64,000 nt of DNA from Azoarcus sp. L1K30 (GTDB taxonomy: Bacteria > Pseudomonadota > Gammaproteobacteria > Burkholderiales > Rhodocyclaceae), in NCBI RefSeq assembly GCF_018122735.1, contig NZ_JAGRRD010000001.1, positions 3,515,190 to 3,579,189 of the forward strand, in the 5' to 3' direction. A program made the position numbers and the translations under genes. How positions within the stretch are numbered: the first letter of the stretch is position 1; each line of letters begins with the position of its first letter. The notes under the pieces were generated by a model, which was not told the DNA's origin, made no database searches, and was given only the letters and a program-made list of their open reading frames with translations. Shown here piece after piece: positions 17,132 through 27,397 of this stretch.

Positions 17132-18277
17132 ATGCGTTTCCTCCACACTGCCGATTGGCATCTTGGCCGCGTCTATCACGGTGTTTCGCTGCTGGAAGAC
17201 CAGGCGCATGTGTTGCGCGGGTTCGTGCGCATCGCCGCAGAACTGCGTCCCGATGCAATCCTGATCGCGGGCGACATCTACGACCGTTCGGTGCCGCCTG
17301 CCGATGCAGTGCGCCTGCTCGACGAGGTGCTGACCGAGCTGGTCTCGGGGCTCGGGATTCCGGTGGTCGTAATTGCCGGCAATCACGATGGTCCCGACCG
17401 GCTGGCCTTCGGCTCGAGTCTGCTCACCCGGGCCGGACTGACCGTGTGCGGGCCGGTGAGCGCAAACGTGCAGCCGCTGATGCTGCGCGATGCGGACGGC
17501 GAGGTCGCGGTCTATCCCCTGCCCTACGCCGAGCCTGCGCTGGTGCGTGCGGCGCTGGGTGACGACACGATCCATGATCACCACGCTGCGCTTGCTGCCC
17601 AACTGGACGCGATTCGGGCAAGCCACCCAGAAGGCGTGCGTTCGGTCGTGATGGCGCATGCCTTTGTGCTCGGCGGCAGCGAGTCGGAGTCCGAACGGCC
17701 ACTGACCGTGGGTGGTACCGGTGCCGTCGATGCCAGCGTGTTCGAGGGCTTCGACTACGTCGCGCTCGGGCATCTGCATCGGCCGCAGCGCGCCGGAAGC
17801 GATCGTGTGCAGTATGCCGGTTCACTGCTCAAGTACTCCTTCGCCGAAGCCGGTCACCTCAAGTCGGTCAACCTGGTCGAGCTCGACGGCGCCGGGCAGT
17901 GCCGTGTGGAGCAGATCGCGCTCAAGCCGCGGCGCGATCTGCGCATTGTCGAAGGCAGGCTCGAAGACATCGTTGCCGCGGCTGCCGATGATCCGGGCCG
18001 CGCCGACTATGTGCTGGCCCGTCTCAGTGACAGTGGCGCCCTGCTCGACGCGATGGGCAAGCTGCGCTCGGCCTATCCCAACGCGCTGGCGATCGAGCGC
18101 CCGGCGCTGCATGGCGAGGGCGAAGGGCGGGCGGCGGCCGATCACAGGCGAGTCCGGATCGACGCGCTGTTTGCCGGTTTCTACACCGAGATGACGGGGC
18201 AGGCGCTCGACGGGGCCGGTTCCGCGGTGCTTGCCCGCATCGTCGATGCGCTCGAACACGAAGGGCGCCACGCATGA
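17132..18277 (+). CDS. sbcD: DNA repair exonuclease SbcD (Mre11-like)
   Basis: 381 residues from the ATG at 17132. It begins MRFLHTADWHLG, the usual start of the family. The metallophosphoesterase motifs are TADWHLG (6-12), AGDIYDR (about 50) and GNHDGPDR (about 83). It is the nuclease half of the SbcCD complex, which opens hairpins and processes DNA ends. In-frame starts at 17090 and 17114 would only add residues not expected in the family. It overlaps sbcC by 4 bp. Confidence 0.95.
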   Translation: MRFLHTADWHLGRVYHGVSLLEDQAHVLRGFVRIAAELRPDAILIAGDIYDRSVPPADAVRLLDEVLTELVSGLGIPVVVIAGNHDGPDRLAFGSSLLTRAGLTVCGPVSANVQPLMLRDADGEVAVYPLPYAEPALVRAALGDDTIHDHHAALAAQLDAIRASHPEGVRSVVMAHAFVLGGSESESERPLTVGGTGAVDASVFEGFDYVALGHLHRPQRAGSDRVQYAGSLLKYSFAEAGHLKSVNLVELDGAGQCRVEQIALKPRRDLRIVEGRLEDIVAAAADDPGRADYVLARLSDSGALLDAMGKLRSAYPNALAIERPALHGEGEGRAAADHRRVRIDALFAGFYTEMTGQALDGAGSAVLARIVDALEHEGRHA

Positions 18278-21200
18278 AGCCGCTCAAACTCGTCCTGCAG
18301 GCCTTCGGTCCGTTCGCCGGCCGCGAGGAGATCGACTTCACGCTGTTGCCGGCAGGCGCGTTGTTCTTGATCTCCGGACCCACCGGTGCGGGCAAGACCT
18401 CGATCCTCGACGGCATTACCTGTGCGCTTTACGGTGACACCTCGGGTGGCGAGCGCAGCGCACGCGAGATGCGCAGCCATCACGCCGACCCCGCTGTGCT
18501 GACCGAGGTCGAGTTCGAATTCGCCCTTGGCAGTGAGCGCTACCGGGTGCAGCGCACGCCCGAGCAGGAACGCCCGGCGCAGCGCGCGACCCGCAGCGGC
18601 GACACCATGGTGAAGGTGCCGGCGAAGGCCGCCCTGTACCGTTTCGACGCGGCAGCCGACGGCGACGGCTGGGAGCCGATGTCGAGCAAGAGCACCGACG
18701 TGACACAGGATGTCACCAGATTGCTCGGCTTCGAAGCCGAACAGTTTCGTCAGGTCGTCCTGCTCCCTCAGGGCCAGTTTCGCAAGCTGCTGGCGGCCGG
18801 CTCCGGCGAGCGTGAGAAGATCCTCGAAACCCTGTTCGGCACCATCGCCTACAAGCGGGTGCAGGACGCGCTCAAGGCCGAGGCCGCCGCCTTGAGCAAA
18901 CGCGCCGAGCATGCCCGCATGCAGCGCCAGATCCTGCTGGAGCAGGCCGGGGCGGACTCAGCGGAAGCCCTTGCTGCCCAGCGTCAGGCGCTGGACGAGG
19001 CCTTGCGCGCGCTGGTCGAAGACGAGAAGCGCGCACGTGAAGCAGACCTTCAGGCGCGGATTGCCTTGCAGGCGGCACGGGCGCTCGACGCCCGCTTCGT
19101 CGAGCGTGAGGCGGCGGTGGCAGCCATGCAATCGCTCGAAGCGCGTCAGGCGGAAGCGGATCGCCAGCGCAGCCGTCTCGGCATGGCACGCAAGGCTTTG
19201 CAGGTGCTGCCAGCCGACCGTTCGTTGAGTGACGCGCGTCATCAGGCGAAAGGCGCTCGTGAGGCGGTGACAAGGCTGTCGCAAGAGGCGGGCAGGCTTG
19301 CCGATGTGCTGCGCGCGGCGGCTCAGGTGCTGGCGCGTGAGCATGGGGACGCTCAGGTGCTGGCACGCGAAGCTGCCCAGCGTGAAGTGCTGCGCTTGGA
19401 GGGGCTGGCGGAGAAAGTACAGCAACTAGCGCAGGCCGAATCCGAACTGCAGGTGCTGCAGAAGGCCAGGGCTGTGGCCGACGCGGCGCTGGCCACGGCG
19501 ACGAAGGAGGCGGAAGCACTCGGCACGCGCCGGCTTGCGCTGGCACAGCGGATCGAGGCATTGCAGCCGCAGGCGGCGGGCGTCGAGGCACTGGAGCTGC
19601 GACTCAAGCAGGCCGAGCAGCGCGAACGTGCAATGCACCATCTGGCGCAGCAGCAGCGCAAGCGCGACGGCTTCCTGCACGCTGAAGCCACGCAGCAGCG
19701 TGTACTCGATCAGGCAGCCGCCGCCCGCGACAGCGCCCGGCAGGCGTTCGAGGTACTGGACGCCACCTGGCGCCAGGCTCAGGGCGCGATTCTCGCCCGC
19801 CATCTGCATGATGGTGCGCCCTGCCCGGTATGCGGCAGCGCCGAGCACCCCGCACCAGCCCGTTTCGATGGCGAACTGCCGACCGAAGCCGCGCTCAAGG
19901 CGGCGCGTGAAGCCGTCGGTCGTGCCGAAGAGGCCCGCGAAGCGGCGCGTACCGCCTTCGACACCGCGTCGCGGCAAACCGCGGCCGCGCAGGCCGAGGT
20001 CGATGCCTTGATGGCGGCGTTGAATGCGAGCGCAGGTGAGGAGGAGTCGGGGCCGGGTACGGTCGCTACGCTGCGCGAGCAGTTGCGGGCCGCCACTGCC
20101 GCACAGACGGAACTCGTGTCAGCGCGCTCGCAGCTCGCCACGTTCGAGGCTGCGCAACTGAAATCTGCGGCGGCAGTGGACGAGACCCGTGGTGCGGCCA
20201 GCAGGGCTGCAAGCGAGGAGCAGGGGGCGCGGCAGGTGTTTGAGGAGCGTCGCGCTGCGGTTCCGGAGCCCTTGCGGGAGCCGGCCGCGCTCGGTGCCGC
20301 GCTGGCGCGGGCCCGTGTCCATCGGCAGACGCTCGAGCAGGCGCTGAGTCAGGCCCAGGCGGCGCACCACAAGGCCGTCAGTGAGGACGCCGCCCTGCGT
20401 GCCCGGCAGGACGAACTGGAGAAGGCGCTGGCATCTGCCACCGGCCGCGAGGCCGGCGCGGCTGAAGCGTTCGCTGCTGCGCTTGCGGCCACGGGATTTG
20501 CCGATGAGCCCGCCTATCGCGATGCGCTTCTCGATCCGGCTGCGATCGACACGCTGGCGGCCGAACTGAGCCGCTTCGACGAGGGCCATGCCGCGGCACG
20601 CGAGCGGCGCAAGCTCGCCGAGGCCGCGATCGAGGGGCTGCAGCGGCCTGACCTCGTGGCGCTTGACGCAACGGCGACGGCGCTGCGCGCGCGCCTGGAT
20701 GTCGTGCTGGGTGAGCTCGGCCAGCGCAAGGTCGAACGTGACAAGATCGTCAGCGCTCTGGCAAAGCTGGCGGAAATCGATCGCGAAACCGGCAGCATCG
20801 AAGTGGAATACCGTGTCGCCGGTCATCTGGCGGCGATTGCCAACGGCGACAATGGTCGCAATCTCACCTTTCAGCGTTACGTGCTGGCGGCCCTGCTCGA
20901 CGACGTGCTGCGTGCCGCCTCCCTGCGCCTGCGGGCAATGAGCCGCGGGCGTTACCTGCTGCAGCGGCGCGACGAGGTGGCCGATGCGCGCCGTGCGGCC
21001 GGCCTCGACCTCGAGGTGATGGACGATTACACCGGCCGGGCGCGGCCGGTGAGCACGCTGTCCGGGGGCGAGGGCTTCATGGCCTCGCTGGCACTGGCGC
21101 TCGGCCTTTCCGACGTGGTGCAGGCCTACGCCGGTGGCGTGCAGCTCGATACCCTGTTCATCGATGAAGGCTTCGGCAGCCTCGATCCGGAGTCGCTCGA

Positions 21201-21348
21201 CATGGCAATGAAGGCCCTGATCGACCTGCAGCAGCGCGGCCGCATGGTGGGCGTGATCTCCCATGTCGATGAGATGAAGCAGCAGATCGATGTCGCCATC
21301 GACGTGGTGCAGGGGACAAGGGGCAGCAGGGTGCGCATCCGGGCGTGA
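18274..21348 (+). CDS. sbcC: DNA repair ATPase SbcC (Rad50-like)
   Basis: 1024 residues of SMC/Rad50 architecture. Walker A GPTGAGKT lies at 35-42, a long Ala/Glu/Arg-rich coiled coil spans about 190-880, and the zinc hook CPVC is at 517-520 in its middle. The signature TLSGGEGF (about 930) and Walker B LFIDEGFGSLD complete the ATPase head. It pairs with SbcD, encoded directly upstream with overlapping codons. Confidence 0.95.
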   Translation: MKPLKLVLQAFGPFAGREEIDFTLLPAGALFLISGPTGAGKTSILDGITCALYGDTSGGERSAREMRSHHADPAVLTEVEFEFALGSERYRVQRTPEQERPAQRATRSGDTMVKVPAKAALYRFDAAADGDGWEPMSSKSTDVTQDVTRLLGFEAEQFRQVVLLPQGQFRKLLAAGSGEREKILETLFGTIAYKRVQDALKAEAAALSKRAEHARMQRQILLEQAGADSAEALAAQRQALDEALRALVEDEKRAREADLQARIALQAARALDARFVEREAAVAAMQSLEARQAEADRQRSRLGMARKALQVLPADRSLSDARHQAKGAREAVTRLSQEAGRLADVLRAAAQVLAREHGDAQVLAREAAQREVLRLEGLAEKVQQLAQAESELQVLQKARAVADAALATATKEAEALGTRRLALAQRIEALQPQAAGVEALELRLKQAEQRERAMHHLAQQQRKRDGFLHAEATQQRVLDQAAAARDSARQAFEVLDATWRQAQGAILARHLHDGAPCPVCGSAEHPAPARFDGELPTEAALKAAREAVGRAEEAREAARTAFDTASRQTAAAQAEVDALMAALNASAGEEESGPGTVATLREQLRAATAAQTELVSARSQLATFEAAQLKSAAAVDETRGAASRAASEEQGARQVFEERRAAVPEPLREPAALGAALARARVHRQTLEQALSQAQAAHHKAVSEDAALRARQDELEKALASATGREAGAAEAFAAALAATGFADEPAYRDALLDPAAIDTLAAELSRFDEGHAAARERRKLAEAAIEGLQRPDLVALDATATALRARLDVVLGELGQRKVERDKIVSALAKLAEIDRETGSIEVEYRVAGHLAAIANGDNGRNLTFQRYVLAALLDDVLRAASLRLRAMSRGRYLLQRRDEVADARRAAGLDLEVMDDYTGRARPVSTLSGGEGFMASLALALGLSDVVQAYAGGVQLDTLFIDEGFGSLDPESLDMAMKALIDLQQRGRMVGVISHVDEMKQQIDVAIDVVQGTRGSRVRIRA

Positions 21349-21476
21349 CCGTGACGAAGGCAGATGGATGGCTGGCGCAATGCCGGAGCAATACTCTGTT
21401 GCATTCGGCTTGGGAACCCGTGCACGCGTGCGCCGCTCAGAAACGGGTCTTCAACAACCATAACGAGAGGTGATGC

Positions 21477-21560
21477 ATGAGCCAAGACACCCTGACACAT
21501 TTCATTCAGGTTTCTGCCTGCTACCTGGGGGTTCGTCCGCGCACGCTGCAGGCTGCCTGA
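21477..21560 (+). CDS. Possible 27-residue small protein
   Basis: An ATG at 21477 is preceded, at 6-nt spacing, by GAGAGG (21465-21470), an excellent ribosome binding site. It opens a 27-codon frame beginning MSQDTLTHFIQVSA and ending TLQAA. It lies in the gap after sbcC, ending 5 bp before the converging hypothetical gene. No family is recognised. The strength of the start signal is the only reason to list it; it could also be chance or the remnant of a longer gene. Confidence 0.3.
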   Translation: MSQDTLTHFIQVSACYLGVRPRTLQAA

Positions 21561-21565
21561 CCCGG

Positions 21566-21859
21566 CTATTGCCGATGGTGGCTGCGCGCCTGGTCGGTGC
21601 GCGCCACGGCAGGAATCTCCACCCGTTCCTGCCGCATCAGCGCAGGGTCGGGCGCCGGTTCGAGGTAGAGAGCTTTCAGTTCCAGGCCCCGACTCAGCTC
21701 GGCCAGACGGAAACGTCCCATTGCCTGCGTGCGGGCCCAGATCACCGCGTCCTCCTCCGATACGAAATCGAGCGATTCAAGCGCCGCTTCGCCCCCGTAC
21801 CATGCCTGCAGTGATGTGTAAAACGCGACCTTCCACGCGGGAGAGACGGGGTCGTCCAT
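21566..21859 (-). CDS. Hypothetical protein, 97 residues
   Basis: Not recognised. The protein is acidic in its first half, with an aromatic-rich start (AWKVAFYTSLQAWYGGEAALESL), and ends in a charged tail; no signal peptide or membrane segment is visible. A GGAG site lies 9 nt before the ATG at 21859. Residue composition looks like a real soluble protein, unlike the opposite-strand frame over the same bases. It is divergent from the YdjM-like gene. Confidence 0.6.
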   Translation of the reverse strand: MDDPVSPAWKVAFYTSLQAWYGGEAALESLDFVSEEDAVIWARTQAMGRFRLAELSRGLELKALYLEPAPDPALMRQERVEIPAVARTDQARSHHRQ

Positions 21860-21976
21860 ATTGTGTGCTCCGTGCGGAAGGTGGAGTGGAATTCGATTGA
21901 CGACGTGGCGGCTTGTTCCCTGTCGGCGCTGTTTGCGTAGCGGGAACGATTCTCGTCATCTCCATTCAAATCCGCC

Positions 21977-23059
21977 ATGGATACCCTGACCCATGCTCTT
22001 TCCGGCGCGCTTGCCGGGCGTTTGCTGGCGTCGCGCAAAGGCGTGGCGGGTGCGCCGCCGCCGCCGGTCTGGCAGGCTGTCGCGGTCGGTATGGCGGCCG
22101 CGACCTTTCCTGACGTCGATTTCGTCCTCGGGTTCGTGTCCGAACTGACCTATCTGCGCGGGCACCGGGGGGTCACCCACTCCCTGCTGCTGATGCCGAT
22201 CTGGGCCTTGCTGGTCGCAGCGCTGATGGCCGGTCTGTTCCGTCTGCGACGCGGACGCGAGGCGCCGGCAAGCTGGCGTGCGTTCTACCTGATCGCCTGC
22301 GCCGGCATCTTCATCCACATCCTCGGCGACCTGATCACCCAGTTCGGCACCATGATTCTGGCGCCGTTCTCGGACCGGCGGTTTGGCTGGGGAACGACTT
22401 TCATCATCGATCTGGGCGTTACCGGCATCATCGTCACCGGCTTGCTGGCGAGCGCGTTCTGGCGTCGCAGCCGGCTGCCGGCAGGGCTGGCACTGATGGC
22501 GCTCGTCGGTTGGGTGGGGCTGAGCGCGGCGGCGCGCACCGATGCGATCGCGTTCGCGCGTGCCCATGCCGAGACGAACGGCATCGGCATCGTCAGCGTG
22601 GATGCGGTGCCGCGGCCGGCGTCGCCATTCAACTGGACGGCGGTGGTGTTCGACGGCGAGCGCTATCACTTTGCCCACATCAATACACGGCGTCGCGAAC
22701 CGCTGCGCGCGGACGACACCGACAATTTCATCCGCCGCCTGTCGGCGGCCTACCGGCCGCTGCCGATGGCGCAATGGATCACCCGTCCGGTATTCGGAGA
22801 TGCTGACGTCACCGCGCTTGCACGACAGGTGTGGGCGGAAGAGCAATTCGCCTTCTACCGCTGGTTCGCAATGTTCCCGATGCTCGACCAGGTTGAGCCG
22901 GCAGAGGGCGGCAGCGTCTGTGTAAATTTCGTCGACCTGCGTTTCGACACCCCTGGGCGCGCCGGTGCGCCGTTTCGTTACGGTCTGTGTGGCGGTGCGA
23001 CCGAGGGGTGGAAAATCTTCGAACGGGTAGGCGGCGGACGCCGGTGGATCGGGGATTGA
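21977..23059 (+). CDS. YdjM/DUF457-like inner-membrane protein (predicted metal-dependent hydrolase)
   Basis: 360 residues. The first half carries the family landmarks: MDTLTHALSGAL at the start, FPDVDF (about 52-57) and RGHRGVTHS (about 67-75), with several membrane helices to about 190. These conserved His/Asp residues are thought to bind metal. The second half (about 190-360) is a soluble domain ending in a conserved-looking Trp/Arg region. Function is unproven; E. coli YdjM belongs to the LexA regulon, but no LexA box was identified here. Confidence 0.85.
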   Translation: MDTLTHALSGALAGRLLASRKGVAGAPPPPVWQAVAVGMAAATFPDVDFVLGFVSELTYLRGHRGVTHSLLLMPIWALLVAALMAGLFRLRRGREAPASWRAFYLIACAGIFIHILGDLITQFGTMILAPFSDRRFGWGTTFIIDLGVTGIIVTGLLASAFWRRSRLPAGLALMALVGWVGLSAAARTDAIAFARAHAETNGIGIVSVDAVPRPASPFNWTAVVFDGERYHFAHINTRRREPLRADDTDNFIRRLSAAYRPLPMAQWITRPVFGDADVTALARQVWAEEQFAFYRWFAMFPMLDQVEPAEGGSVCVNFVDLRFDTPGRAGAPFRYGLCGGATEGWKIFERVGGGRRWIGD

Positions 23060-23063
23060 GCCC

Positions 23064-23081
23064 CCTCGCGTCGCCGCGAGG
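23064..23081. terminator. Hairpin between convergent genes
   Basis: CCTCGCG (23064-23070) and CGCGAGG (23075-23081) form a 7-bp GC-rich stem with a 4-nt loop, between the stop codons of the YdjM-like and BMP genes. There is no T-run. Confidence 0.5.
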
Positions 23082-23089
23082 TCGAGCGC

Positions 23090-24190
23090 CTACTTGCCCC
23101 CGGGGACGTTGCCTTCGACGCCTGCGAGATAGTCGTTCATCGCCAGTTTGTCCTTGTCGTCCATGTCTTTTCCGGCGGCGACAATCTCCTTGCCGCCCTG
23201 ATCATGCAGCGGTCCGGCGAACACCGGGCGGCTGCCGTCGATGATGCCCTGACGGCGCTCGGCGACCAGTTGCTTCACGTCGGACGGCAGCATGTCGCCA
23301 AGATGGCCGAGGTCGATCGCACCTTCCTTGAGGCCGTACCATACCTGCTGCTGTGGCTTGAACGTGCCTTCGAGCATTTCGCCGACGACCTTGGCATACC
23401 ACACCCCCCAGTTGATCTCGCTGGCGGCCAGTTGCGCCTTCGGACCGTAGGCGTACATGTCGGAATCCCAGCCGAAGGCATAGGCCCCCTTTTCCTGCGC
23501 GGCCTGCAGCACGGCCGGTGAGTCGGTATTCTGCATCAGCACGTCGGCGCCCTGCGCGAGCAGGGTCAGCGCGGCCTGGCGCTCCTTGCCCGGATCGAAC
23601 CAGGAATTGACCCAGATGACCCGCGTGCTGGCGGCCGGGTTCACACTGCGCGCACCCAGCGTGTAGGCATTGATGTTGCGGATGACCTCCGGAATCGGGT
23701 GCGAGCCGACCACACCGAGCTTGCCGGATTTGCTCATCCTGCCGGCGACGACGCCGGCAAGATACGCGCCCTCGTAGGTGCGGACGTCGTAGGTGCCCAG
23801 GTTGGCCGCCGTCTTGTAGCCGGTGGCATGCTGGAACACCCCTTTCGGGAACTGGCGGGCCACCTTGAGCGTGGCGTCCATGTAGCCGAACGAGGTGGTG
23901 AAGATCAGGCCATGTCCGTCCTGTGCCAGGCTGCGAATGACGCGCTCGGCGTCCGCGCCTTCAGCCACGCTCTCGATGAAGGTCGTCTTCACCTTGCCCG
24001 GGAAGGCCGCTTCGACCGCACGCCGGCCAAGGTCGTGGGCGTAAGTCCAGCCCGCCTCGCCCACCGGACCGACGTAGACGAAACCCACTCTCAACGGCCC
24101 GCTGCCTTGTGCATTCACGGCCGAAACGGGGAGCAGCGTGGTCGCAGCCAGTGCTGCACTCCACTTGAGGACGGTACGACGGTCAGTCAT
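23090..24190 (-). CDS. BMP-family ABC substrate-binding protein (nucleoside/purine binder)
   Basis: 366 residues. The N-terminus DRRTVLKWSAA followed by a hydrophobic stretch and VNAQ is a twin-arginine (Tat) signal peptide. The mature part matches the basic membrane protein (Med/PnrA) family that binds nucleosides or purines (VGFVYVGPVGEAGWTYAHD near the mature start). It lies 33 bp after an adenine deaminase gene, so a purine ligand is likely. No ABC permease or ATPase is adjacent; the transporter partner must be elsewhere, or the protein acts as a sensor. Confidence 0.9.
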   Translation of the reverse strand: MTDRRTVLKWSAALAATTLLPVSAVNAQGSGPLRVGFVYVGPVGEAGWTYAHDLGRRAVEAAFPGKVKTTFIESVAEGADAERVIRSLAQDGHGLIFTTSFGYMDATLKVARQFPKGVFQHATGYKTAANLGTYDVRTYEGAYLAGVVAGRMSKSGKLGVVGSHPIPEVIRNINAYTLGARSVNPAASTRVIWVNSWFDPGKERQAALTLLAQGADVLMQNTDSPAVLQAAQEKGAYAFGWDSDMYAYGPKAQLAASEINWGVWYAKVVGEMLEGTFKPQQQVWYGLKEGAIDLGHLGDMLPSDVKQLVAERRQGIIDGSRPVFAGPLHDQGGKEIVAAGKDMDDKDKLAMNDYLAGVEGNVPGGK

Positions 24191-24223
24191 GGGCGAACTC
24201 CGGGCGGTGGAAGACGTGAGAGA

Positions 24224-25291
<1,068 letters not shown>

Positions 25292-25389
25292 TCAGGAAGA
25301 TCATGGTGTCAGTGCGTGATGGGGGGGGGCAGTCCGGGAGCAATCCCCACCATGAATTGACTCAGACAGGGCGCGATCGAGCCGTCTGC

Positions 25390-26028
25390 TCATGGACGCG
25401 AAACGTGTTCGAAGCCGGGGCCGGTGACGAGGTCGCGCACGACGCGTCGAAACGCCGCCGCGATCAATGCGGCATCGAAGTCGGGATTGCGGACGCTGCG
25501 TGCCAACAGCCCCTCGAACATGGCCGTCATGACTTCAACGATGCTGGCGATGGTGGTGTCGTCCGTACTCAGGCCCCTGGCGGCGCGTGCCAGCCGGAGC
25601 GTTTCCGAGATGCTCGAATTGCAGCGCTGGTTGACGCTGCGAACAATCTTTGCCACCTCCGGGTTGCGTGAGGCTTCGGCGAGGATCTCGAGCTTGAGGC
25701 TGGCGACGTTCCTGTCGAGCTTCTTTCCGACGCCCTCCTCAATGCCTTCGAGCATGGCGTCGAGCACATCGGCCGCCGCTCGCCACGAGGCACTGAGCGT
25801 CAGCAACTGATCGAGGTCGTCGCCGACGATGGCGGCAATGATGGCCTCCTTGTTCTCGAAATAATGATAAATGTGTCCCGCGCTCATGCCGGCGGACTTG
25901 GAAATCTGCGAAATGCTGGCACCATGGAACCCGTGCGCACGGAAGCAGTCGGAAGCGGCAGCAAGAATCTGGCTGCGGCGTGCTTCGGCGCGGGAAGAGT
26001 CGGTGGATGGTTGCGCATCCGCGTTCAT
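25390..26028 (-). CDS. TetR-family transcriptional regulator
   Basis: 212 residues. The N-terminal helix-turn-helix (about 15-62) includes FHGASISQISKSAGMSAGHIYHYF, and a longer ligand-binding region follows. A GGAG site precedes the ATG at 26028. It is divergent from a complete RND efflux operon, and two tandem palindromes lie in the shared gap. It is therefore the probable local repressor of that operon, as with AcrR, SmeT or MexZ-like regulators. Confidence 0.93.
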   Translation of the reverse strand: MNADAQPSTDSSRAEARRSQILAAASDCFRAHGFHGASISQISKSAGMSAGHIYHYFENKEAIIAAIVGDDLDQLLTLSASWRAAADVLDAMLEGIEEGVGKKLDRNVASLKLEILAEASRNPEVAKIVRSVNQRCNSSISETLRLARAARGLSTDDTTIASIVEVMTAMFEGLLARSVRNPDFDAALIAAAFRRVVRDLVTGPGFEHVSRP

Positions 26029-26069
26029 GGCTTGTCTCCAATCCGTAATGAGAATGTGTTTTAACTGAC

Positions 26070-26098
26070 TTGCACAGGCCAGAACCTTAACATAGAAT
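26070..26098 (+). promoter_or_regulatory. Candidate promoter of the RND efflux operon
   Basis: TTGCAC (26070-26075) and TAGAAT (26093-26098) are separated by 17 bp. The -10 hexamer is itself the left arm of the first operator palindrome, so bound repressor would block polymerase. Confidence 0.5.
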
Positions 26099-26126
26099 GA
26101 GCGTTCAATCTAGAATAAGCATTCTA
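26093..26126. promoter_or_regulatory. Tandem palindromic operators for the TetR regulator
   Basis: Two 16-bp sites with 18-bp spacing: 26111-26126 is TAGAAT, 4 nt, ATTCTA (perfect), and 26093-26108 is TAGAAT, 4 nt, then an imperfect copy GTTCAA. They lie 65 bp and more upstream of the TetR start and overlap the likely efflux promoter. Confidence 0.7.
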
Positions 26127-26198
26127 CAATCCTGGTGGTCGTCTCCCTTTACCCAGGAAGGCGCTTGCACCAATCCGAAATCCTCGAGAGGCATGTCC

Positions 26199-27386
26199 AT
26201 GCACAACCGCGCTCCACAGCTTGCCAAATCGCTCGCCGCCGCACTGGCCGGCATCTTTCTTCTTGCGTCCTGCAGCGGTGGTGACAAGGGCGGCCAGGGG
26301 GCAGGTGGTCCGCCGCCGGCCCCCACCGTGGGGGTTGTCGTGGCCGCCACCGAGTCGGTGCCCCTGATCAGCGAGCTGCCGGGACGGACGACCCCCTTTC
26401 TCGTTGCGGAATTGCGGCCCCAGGTCACCGGCATCGTGCAGAAGCGGCTGTTCGTCGAAGGCAGCGAAGTCAAGGCCGGACAGACCCTCTACCAGATCGA
26501 TCCGGCCGTGTACAACGCAACGTATGAGAGCGCAAAGGCGGCGCTGGTCCGTGCGGAAGCCAATGCGCACAGTGCGCGCCTGAAGGCCGGACGCTACGCC
26601 GATCTGGTCAAGATCGAAGCGGTCAGCAAGCAGGCGAACGACGATGCAGTGGCGGCGCTCAAGCAGGCCGAGGCCGATGTCGCATCTGCGCGCGCGGCGG
26701 TCGAATCCGCCCGTATCAATGTTGACTTCACCCATGTCGCCTCGCCGATCTCGGGACGAATCGGACGCTCTGCGGTGACGCAGGGGGCGCTGGTAACCGC
26801 CAATCAGGAGACGGCGCTGGCGACGGTCCAGCAACTGGATCCGATCTATGTCGATGTCACCCAGTCGAGTGCCGAGTTGCTGGGTCTGCGGCGCGCTGCC
26901 GAAGCGGGCAAGCTCAGCCGCAACGGCGCGCAGAACGTTCCCGTGCGGCTGGTCCTGGAGGACGGCAGCCTCTATGGGGCGGAAGGCAAGCTGGCCTTCT
27001 CCGAGGTGACGGTCGATGCCGGCACCGGCAGCGTGATCCTGCGTGCCGTGTTTCCCAACCCGAAGGGCGAGCTTCTGCCCGGCATGTACGTTCGTGCCCG
27101 TCTGGCCCAGGGCCAGGCCGACGATGCGATTCTGGTTCCGCATGCCGCCCTGAGTCGCGACCCACTGGGTAATGCGGTGGTGATGGTGGTGGGGGCGGAA
27201 GACAAGGTGGAGCAGCGCAAGGTCACCGCCAGTCGCTCGCTGGGGGACAAGTGGGTGGTGACCGCTGGTTTGTCCGCCGGCGACCGTATCATCGTCGACG
27301 GTTTGCAGCGCGTGCGTCCCGGCGCCCAGGTGAAGGCGCAGGAGGCGGGCGCCTCTGCCCCGGCTGCCGCGCCGGCAGCGAAGTGA
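26199..27386 (+). CDS. RND efflux adaptor lipoprotein (AcrA/MexA type)
   Basis: 395 residues from the ATG at 26199, chosen because GAGAGG (26186-26191) is 7 nt upstream. An in-frame ATG at 26193 is nearly equivalent, and the open frame to 26097 would run into the operators. The signal peptide ends in a lipobox (LLASC, Cys25). Lipoyl, coiled-coil and beta-barrel regions follow in the usual order (TPFLVAELRPQVTGIV, then ARVESARINVDFTHVASP-like hairpin return). It is the first gene of a three-gene tripartite pump. Confidence 0.94.
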   Translation: MHNRAPQLAKSLAAALAGIFLLASCSGGDKGGQGAGGPPPAPTVGVVVAATESVPLISELPGRTTPFLVAELRPQVTGIVQKRLFVEGSEVKAGQTLYQIDPAVYNATYESAKAALVRAEANAHSARLKAGRYADLVKIEAVSKQANDDAVAALKQAEADVASARAAVESARINVDFTHVASPISGRIGRSAVTQGALVTANQETALATVQQLDPIYVDVTQSSAELLGLRRAAEAGKLSRNGAQNVPVRLVLEDGSLYGAEGKLAFSEVTVDAGTGSVILRAVFPNPKGELLPGMYVRARLAQGQADDAILVPHAALSRDPLGNAVVMVVGAEDKVEQRKVTASRSLGDKWVVTAGLSAGDRIIVDGLQRVRPGAQVKAQEAGASAPAAAPAAK

Positions 27387-27397
27387 GGGTCTGAAAA

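Noticed and set aside
21470-21814. 114-residue plus-strand frame opposite the 97-residue hypothetical gene
   Set aside because: Composition is His, Arg, Pro-rich without hydrophobic core, and its start overlaps the better start at 21477 in another frame.
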